Program-made: the position numbers and the translations under genes
Notes under the pieces: model-generated
Seen by the model: the letters and a program-made list of their open reading frames with translations, nothing else
Database searches by the model: none
Told to the model about the DNA's origin: nothing
Shown: positions 58,626 to 64,000 of the stretch, one piece after another
Position numbering within the stretch: the stretch's first letter is position 1
Layout of the letters: each line of letters opens with the position of its first letter
NCBI RefSeq assembly: GCF_000820185.1
Contig: NZ_CDCA01000028.1
Coordinates: 62,001-126,000, forward strand
Direction of reading: 5' to 3'
From: Aeromonas tecta
GTDB lineage: Bacteria > Pseudomonadota > Gammaproteobacteria > Enterobacterales > Aeromonadaceae
DNA: 64,000 nucleotides

Positions 58626-61223
58626 GTGCTTGAAACCTACCGTAAACACGTCGAAGAACGTGCCGCCGAGGGCGTAGTTGCCAAACCTCTGGACGCAGAG
58701 CAAGTCGCCGCCCTGGTTGAGCTGATCAAGAACCCACCCGCCGGTGAACAAGATTTCCTGAAAGAACTGTTGTCCTCCCGTATTCCCCCCGGTGTTGATG
58801 AAGCGGCCTATGTCAAAGCCGGTTTCCTCACCGCCATCGCCAAGGGCGAAGCCCAGTCTCCCATCCTGACAGCTGCCGAAGCCGTCGAGCTGCTCGGTAC
58901 CATGCAGGGTGGTTACAACATTCAACCGCTGATCGACTTGCTGGATCATGCGGAACTGGCCCCTCTTGCTGCCAAGGGCCTCTCCCACACTCTGCTGATG
59001 TTCGACTCCTTCCACGACGTGGAAGAGAAGGCTAAGGCTGGCAACGTCCACGCCAAGCGAGTGATGCAATCCTGGGCCGATGCCGAGTGGTTCCTGAACC
59101 GCCCGGCCCTGGCCGAGAAGATCACCGTTACCGTGTTCAAGGTGACCGGTGAGACCAACACCGATGATCTGTCGCCGGCGCCGGATGCCTGGTCCCGTCC
59201 CGACATTCCGTTGCATGCCCTGGCCATGTTGAAGAACGCCCGTCCCGGCATCACCCCGGACCAGGATGGCGTGATTGGCCCGATCAAGGCGATCGAAGAG
59301 CTCAAGCAGACCGGTTTCCCGCTGGCCTACGTCGGTGACGTGGTCGGTACCGGTTCTTCCCGTAAATCCGCCACCAACTCGGTGCTCTGGTTCATGGGCG
59401 ACGACATTCCGTTCGTGCCAAACAAGCGTGCCGGTGGTGTCTGCCTCGGTGGCAAGATTGCCCCCATCTTCTTCAACACCATGGAAGATGCCGGCGCCCT
59501 GCCCATCGAAGTGGATGTGTCCAAACTGAACATGGGCGATGTGATCGACATCTTCCCGTACGAGGGCAAGATCAAACGCCACGGTACCAACGAGGTGCTG
59601 GCCGAGTTTGCCCTCAAGACTGAAGTGCTGATCGATGAAGTGCGCGCCGGTGGCCGTATTCCGCTGATCATCGGTCGCGGTCTGACCGACAAGGCGCGCG
59701 AAGCGCTGGGTCTGCCGTTCTCCACCGTGTTCCGTCGCCCGCAACCCGTCGCCGATACCGGCAAGGGTTACACCCTGGCCCAGAAGATGGTGGGCAAGGC
59801 GTGTGGCGTAGAGGGCATTCGTCCCGGCACCTATTGCGAGCCCCGCATGACCACGGTTGGCTCCCAGGACACCACGGGCCCGATGACCCGTGATGAGCTG
59901 AAAGACTTGGCCTGCCTCGGCTTCTCCGCCGACCTGACCATGCAGTCCTTCTGCCACACCGCGGCCTATCCCAAGCCCATCGACGTACAGACTCACCACA
60001 CCCTGCCGGACTTCATCATGAACCGCGGCGGCGTCTCCCTACGTCCGGGTGATGGTGTCATTCACTCCTGGCTGAACCGCATGCTGCTGCCCGATACCGT
60101 GGGTACCGGCGGTGACTCCCACACCCGTTTCCCCATCGGGATCTCCTTCCCGGCGGGCTCTGGTCTGGTGGCCTTCGCCGCCGCCACCGGCGTGATGCCG
60201 CTGGACATGCCGGAATCCGTGCTGGTGCGCTTCAAGGGCGAGCTGCAACCGGGCATCACCCTGCGTGACCTGGTCCATGCCATCCCTTACGCCGCCATCC
60301 AGAAGGGGCTGCTGACCGTCGAGAAAGCGGGCAAGAAGAACATCTTCTCCGGCCGCATCCTCGAGATCGAAGGTCTGCCGACCCTCAAGGTCGAGCAGGC
60401 GTTCGAACTGGCCGATGCCAGCGCCGAGCGCTCCGCCGCCGGTTGCACCATCAAGCTGGATAAAGAGCCGATCACCGAGTACCTCAAGTCCAACATCGTC
60501 ATGCTGAAATGGATGCTGTCCGAAGGCTACGGCGACGTGCGCACCATCACCCGCCGTATCAAGGGGATGGAAGAGTGGCTGGCCAACCCTGTGCTGATGG
60601 CAGCGGACAAGGATGCCGAGTACGCCGAGATCATCGAGATCGACCTGGCCACCATCAAGGAGCCAATCCTCTGTGCGCCGAACGATCCGGACGATGCCCG
60701 TCTGCTGAGCTCGGTCGAGGGCGTCAAGATTGACGAGGTGTTCCTCGGCTCCTGCATGACCAACATCGGTCACTTCCGCGCCGCCGGCAAGCTGCTCGAG
60801 AAGTACCAGGGCGAGTTGCCGACTCGTATGTGGATAGCGCCGCCGACCAAGATGGACAAGGATCAGCTGATCGAAGAGGGCTACTACGGCATCTTCGGCC
60901 GGGTCGGTGCCCGCATCGAGATCCCGGGCTGCTCCCTGTGCATGGGCAACCAGGCGCGGGTCGCGGAAGGGGCCTCAGTGGTTTCAACCTCCACCCGTAA
61001 CTTCCCGAACCGTCTGGGCAAGGGGGCCAACGTTTACCTGGCCTCGGCCGAGTTGGCCGCAGTTGCCGCCATCACCGGCAAGATCCCGACCGTGGCGGAG
61101 TACCTGCAGTACGCCAAGACCCTGGATGCGACGGCTGCCGACACCTATCGCTACCTGAACTTCAACGAAATTGCCTCCTACACCAAGAAGGCCGATGAAG
61201 TGATCCTGCAGCAAGCGGTATAA
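58626..61223 (+). CDS. acnB: Aconitate hydratase B (AcnB)
   Basis: Iron-sulphur enzyme that interconverts citrate and isocitrate, the main vegetative aconitase. As an apoprotein it can bind RNA. The 865 residues match the E. coli protein, with an N-terminal HEAT-like domain (about 1-160), the swivel domain and catalytic domains. The 4Fe-4S cysteines are in [15 protein letters not shown] near 709 and [14 protein letters not shown] near 769-772. The start is GTG 58626 with AAGAGGAAT upstream. It has a structured leader and a strong terminator. Confidence 0.97.
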   Translation: MLETYRKHVEERAAEGVVAKPLDAEQVAALVELIKNPPAGEQDFLKELLSSRIPPGVDEAAYVKAGFLTAIAKGEAQSPILTAAEAVELLGTMQGGYNIQPLIDLLDHAELAPLAAKGLSHTLLMFDSFHDVEEKAKAGNVHAKRVMQSWADAEWFLNRPALAEKITVTVFKVTGETNTDDLSPAPDAWSRPDIPLHALAMLKNARPGITPDQDGVIGPIKAIEELKQTGFPLAYVGDVVGTGSSRKSATNSVLWFMGDDIPFVPNKRAGGVCLGGKIAPIFFNTMEDAGALPIEVDVSKLNMGDVIDIFPYEGKIKRHGTNEVLAEFALKTEVLIDEVRAGGRIPLIIGRGLTDKAREALGLPFSTVFRRPQPVADTGKGYTLAQKMVGKACGVEGIRPGTYCEPRMTTVGSQDTTGPMTRDELKDLACLGFSADLTMQSFCHTAAYPKPIDVQTHHTLPDFIMNRGGVSLRPGDGVIHSWLNRMLLPDTVGTGGDSHTRFPIGISFPAGSGLVAFAAATGVMPLDMPESVLVRFKGELQPGITLRDLVHAIPYAAIQKGLLTVEKAGKKNIFSGRILEIEGLPTLKVEQAFELADASAERSAAGCTIKLDKEPITEYLKSNIVMLKWMLSEGYGDVRTITRRIKGMEEWLANPVLMAADKDAEYAEIIEIDLATIKEPILCAPNDPDDARLLSSVEGVKIDEVFLGSCMTNIGHFRAAGKLLEKYQGELPTRMWIAPPTKMDKDQLIEEGYYGIFGRVGARIEIPGCSLCMGNQARVAEGASVVSTSTRNFPNRLGKGANVYLASAELAAVAAITGKIPTVAEYLQYAKTLDATAADTYRYLNFNEIASYTKKADEVILQQAV

Positions 61224-61250
61224 GCGCCAGACTGGCAACGCCAATCTGCT

Positions 61251-61278
61251 AAAAGCCCCGGCCCTGGCCGGGGCTTTT
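61251..61278 (+). terminator. Terminator after acnB
   Basis: A 12-bp stem (AAAAGCCCCGGC / GCCGGGGCTTTT) with a 4-base loop and T-run, 27 bases after the acnB stop. A second inverted repeat (AGGCGGCC / GGCCGCCT, 61290-61322) followed by CATTTTT lies directly after it, so termination may be doubled. Confidence 0.92.
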
Positions 61279-61471
61279 TTGTGCGCGCTAGGCGGCCATT
61301 CATGGGGGGAGTGGGGCCGCCTCATTTTTCACCTCTTTGATCAAAAACTGATCTCGCACCAGAGATGGGGCAAGAGAGCGCTATATGATGCTGCGCCCTT
61401 GGTCATGCCCCACGCCGGCGTTGCTCATGGGGCCAGGGCGCTCCTCGTTTCTCTCATGGATATGGTCACCT

Positions 61472-63037
61472 ATGCAGCTATTTGGATTTGACGCCTCCCG
61501 GCCATGCTGGCGCCTGCTCTGCGCCGCTCTGGTATTCGCGCTGCCCGTCTCGCTCGGGTTATGGGAATTGCATACCAACTACTTGAATACGTTAAGCAAA
61601 CAGTCGGAATCCGCGGCCAGCAGGGCACTGACCCTGATGGAACTCATGCTGGATCATGCAGAGGAGAACAACCGCAACATGTTCCCCTTGCTCAACTACC
61701 CCTGTGAGGCAGCGCTGTTCACCATGCGCAAGCGCGTCGTGCTCGCCCCCTTCGTGCGCACCACCAACCTCATCGCCGACAATGGTGTCTATTGCAACTC
61801 CCTGTTGGGGAAGGTGAACTGGCTTGACGATAGTGTCGGCTACAGCAATGGCTTGCTGCGTCTGCTGCCTGGCAACCCTGTGTTGCCGAGGCACCCGGTG
61901 CTGGCGGTGCGCAGCAGTGGCGAGCATGGCGCCGTGCTCAGCACCATCGATAGGGAATACATCAAGATCATGCTGACCCTGAGTGCGCCGGCGAGGGGGG
62001 AGGTGCTGCTCAACGTGGGCAACAGCTGGCTGAACCATCAGGGGGAGCTGATGGTGCGGGATCCCAAGTTGCCGGCCCTGGCCACCTATGACCTCAAGTC
62101 GAGTCGCTACCCACTCTCCCTGTATGCCGGCATGGATATCCCCTCGGTATGGCGGGCGCTGTGGCAAGTGCGACATCTGACCATATTGATGCTGCTGGGC
62201 TTCTCCCTGTCCATCGCCCTGCTGGTGTGGTGGCTGCTGGGTCGCCCCCGCTCCATGGAAGGGGAGCTGAAACGGGCGCTGCGGGCGAGGGAGTTCGTGC
62301 CCTATCTGCAACCCCTGGTGGTCAGCGGTGATGGCAGGGTGATGGGGGCCGAGGTGCTGATGCGCTGGCAGCACCCGTCCTCCGGCCTCATCCGCCCGGA
62401 CCTGTTCATTCCCCAGGCGGAAGAGTGCGGCATCATAGTGCCCATGACCCAGTCGCTGATGCAGACCGTGGCCCAGCAGCTGAGTCCGTGGCAGGAGAGG
62501 CTGCCGGCAGGGTTTCATATCGGCTTCAACATCAGCGCCGTGCACTGCCGGGATCTCTCCCTGCTGGCGGAGTGCCGCGCCTTCCTCGATCACTTCTCGC
62601 CAGGGCAGCTGGTGTTGGTGCTGGAGCTGACCGAGCGCGAGTTACTGGTGGCGACCCCCAATACCCTGGCGTTGTTCAAGGGGCTCGACGAGATGGGGGT
62701 CCTGCTGGCCATCGATGACTTTGGCACCGGCCACTCCAGCCTGCTCTACCTGCAGCAGTTCCATGTGGATTATCTCAAGATAGATCAGTCGTTTATCCGC
62801 AAGATAGGGACAGAGTCCCTGTCCGAACACATCGTCGACAACGTCATCGATCTCGGCAGCCGGCTGGGTCTGGCACTGGTGGCCGAAGGGGTTGAGACCC
62901 AGGCGCAGGCGGAGTATCTGCGACGCAAGGGGGTCGATTATCTGCAGGGCTACCTGTTCGGCCACCCGGTTCCGCTGCGGCAGTTCTGCGACGAGCAACT
63001 GCAAGAGGAGGTGAGGGCGCAGCCAAAGCGCGCCTGA
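61472..63037 (+). CDS. CSS-motif EAL phosphodiesterase
   Basis: Inner membrane cyclic-di-GMP phosphodiesterase of 521 residues: membrane helix (about 12-33), periplasmic CSS-motif sensor with two cysteines (YPCEAAL near 76 and VYCNSLLG near 108), second helix (about 230-252) and cytoplasmic EAL domain (about 265-510). The signature reads EVL in place of EAL (GAEVLMRWQHP near 290), which is a known tolerated variant. Other catalytic residues are present (NISAVH, ELTERE, DDFGTGHSS, LKIDQSF, EGVET). In E. coli homologues the cysteine pair forms a disulphide that controls activity. The ORF is open upstream to 61385 but the membrane anchor argues for ATG 61472. Confidence 0.87.
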   Translation: MQLFGFDASRPCWRLLCAALVFALPVSLGLWELHTNYLNTLSKQSESAASRALTLMELMLDHAEENNRNMFPLLNYPCEAALFTMRKRVVLAPFVRTTNLIADNGVYCNSLLGKVNWLDDSVGYSNGLLRLLPGNPVLPRHPVLAVRSSGEHGAVLSTIDREYIKIMLTLSAPARGEVLLNVGNSWLNHQGELMVRDPKLPALATYDLKSSRYPLSLYAGMDIPSVWRALWQVRHLTILMLLGFSLSIALLVWWLLGRPRSMEGELKRALRAREFVPYLQPLVVSGDGRVMGAEVLMRWQHPSSGLIRPDLFIPQAEECGIIVPMTQSLMQTVAQQLSPWQERLPAGFHIGFNISAVHCRDLSLLAECRAFLDHFSPGQLVLVLELTERELLVATPNTLALFKGLDEMGVLLAIDDFGTGHSSLLYLQQFHVDYLKIDQSFIRKIGTESLSEHIVDNVIDLGSRLGLALVAEGVETQAQAEYLRRKGVDYLQGYLFGHPVPLRQFCDEQLQEEVRAQPKRA

Positions 63038-63045
63038 GGGTGAAC

Positions 63046-63099
63046 AAGGTGGGAGACCATGCCACAACTGGCATGCGGTAAGATGGCCCCCACCTTTTT
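63046..63099 (+). terminator. Two-tier terminator between the EAL genes
   Basis: An outer 8-bp stem (AAGGTGGG / CCCACCTT) followed by TTT encloses a second hairpin (ATGCCA-CAAC-TGGCAT). It separates the two phosphodiesterase genes, so the second has its own promoter in the remaining 90 bases. Confidence 0.75.
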
Positions 63100-63189
63100 C
63101 GGCTGATTGGTTTGGTTGTTTTTTGTGCTGTCAGGGTTGTGTTCAGTTTCGAACGCTACACTGGTCGGCCATTTTAAACTGGACCCGTC

Positions 63190-64000
63190 ATGCCATATCA
63201 TCCCAGGTTCAACAGCTCCCATCCCTGGCTGCGTCTGTTATTCGCCCTGCTGGTATTTTTAGCCCCCATGTTGCTCGGCAGTTGGGGGGGATACCACCAC
63301 TACCAGAGTAATCTGCGGCAAGAATCTGCAGAAGCAGCGGCTCATACCGTCAATCTGCTTGAGACCATGCTAAGCAATGCCGATGCGGCCAATCGGCAGG
63401 TGTTGCCCCTGCTGGATGCGCCTTGCGATCCGGCGTTGGCGACCCTGCGAGAGCAGGTCGCCCTGGTGCCGTTCGTGCGCTCGGTCAATCTGGCCCGGCG
63501 GGATGATATCTACTGTTCCTCGCGGTTTGGTCCCTACCGCACCTCTTATCCAATGAAAGAGTTTGCCCGCGGGGTCCTGCTGCTCAACGACGTGGGGCCG
63601 GTACGGCAGGGGCACCCCTATCTGGCGGTGCGCGCCAGGCAGGGTCCGCACTCGGTACTGAGCGTCATCGACGGGGATTACCTCCGCTTCATGCTGAGCG
63701 TCAACGATCCCGCCATGATCATCATGCTCAGGGTCGGGCCTCATTGGCTCGACAGACAGGGTCACTTTTTCCAGCAGGCACCTGGCTTGCCGGATGAGGT
63801 TCAGGTCACCCTCGGTTCAGAGGTCTATCCCTTCACCATTTATGCGGGGCACCGGCTCTCCTCCAGCTGGCAGGGGATGGTGCAGCGACACTGGTTCGGG
63901 CTCTGGCTGCTGGTCGGTTTGAGCGTCACCTTCGCGCTGCTCATCTGGTGGCTGCTGGGCCGTCCCCGCTCGCCGGTCAGTGAACTGGCGCGCGCCCTTC
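63190..64000 (+). CDS. Second CSS-motif EAL protein, 5' part
   Basis: Open to the end of the window, so only 270 residues are visible. The layout copies its upstream neighbour: a membrane helix (about 14-34), a CSS-motif sensor with cysteines in DAPCDPAL near 78 and IYCSSRFG near 111 (the literal CSS), and a second helix (about 240-260) ending in the same WWLLGRPRS sequence. The EAL domain lies beyond the edge. The periplasmic halves differ substantially, so the two probably sense different redox or ligand states. Confidence 0.8.
   Translation, partial: MPYHPRFNSSHPWLRLLFALLVFLAPMLLGSWGGYHHYQSNLRQESAEAAAHTVNLLETMLSNADAANRQVLPLLDAPCDPALATLREQVALVPFVRSVNLARRDDIYCSSRFGPYRTSYPMKEFARGVLLLNDVGPVRQGHPYLAVRARQGPHSVLSVIDGDYLRFMLSVNDPAMIIMLRVGPHWLDRQGHFFQQAPGLPDEVQVTLGSEVYPFTIYAGHRLSSSWQGMVQRHWFGLWLLVGLSVTFALLIWWLLGRPRSPVSELARAL

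Overview
The window reads as chromosomal DNA of a gammaproteobacterium, almost certainly Aeromonas. It is GC-rich. It carries a lateral (laf) flagellar cluster with two flagellin genes, the tapABCD type IV pilus cluster in Aeromonas order, and pdhR-aceE-aceF-lpdA next to nadC and ampD. Two lateral flagellin genes have been described in A. caviae, but the species cannot be fixed from the sequence alone.

Bases 1-14.3 kb hold the distal half of the lateral flagellar cluster: flgI (3' part), a short flgJ, flgK, flgL, a probable lafW, a fliB flagellin lysine methylase on the opposite strand, lafA1 and lafA2, then lafB, C, X, E, F, S, T and U (cap, chaperones, hook length control, FliL, sigma-28, stator). 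A small PilZ protein overlaps the end of the motB-like gene. A lytic transglycosylase converges on it and a small membrane protein follows.

Bases 15.7-36.3 kb are the division and cell wall (dcw) cluster: mraZ-rsmH-ftsL-ftsI-murE-murF-mraY-murD-ftsW-murG-murC-ftsQ-ftsA-ftsZ-lpxC, an M23 peptidase where enterobacteria have secM, and secA. Most genes overlap or abut. MraZ operator repeats precede mraZ, and a near-consensus sigma-70 promoter precedes ftsQ. No ddl gene is present between murC and ftsQ.

Bases 36.4-44.6 kb hold mutT, then a long minus-strand series: nadC and a retropepsin-like protease, tapA, tapB, tapC, tapD, coaE, zapD and yacG. Bases 44.7-52.8 kb hold ampD and the pyruvate dehydrogenase operon, with two PdhR-type palindromes upstream of pdhR.

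The last part (52.8-64 kb) has signalling and surface genes: a GAF-GGDEF diguanylate cyclase, a methyl-accepting chemotaxis protein, a patatin fused to an outer-membrane barrel (type Vd), acnB behind a GC-rich leader that can fold, and two tandem CSS-motif EAL phosphodiesterases, the second cut by the window end. Cyclic-di-GMP is a recurring theme: PilZ at the lateral stator genes, one cyclase and two phosphodiesterases. No CRISPR, IS element, prophage, tRNA or rRNA was seen.
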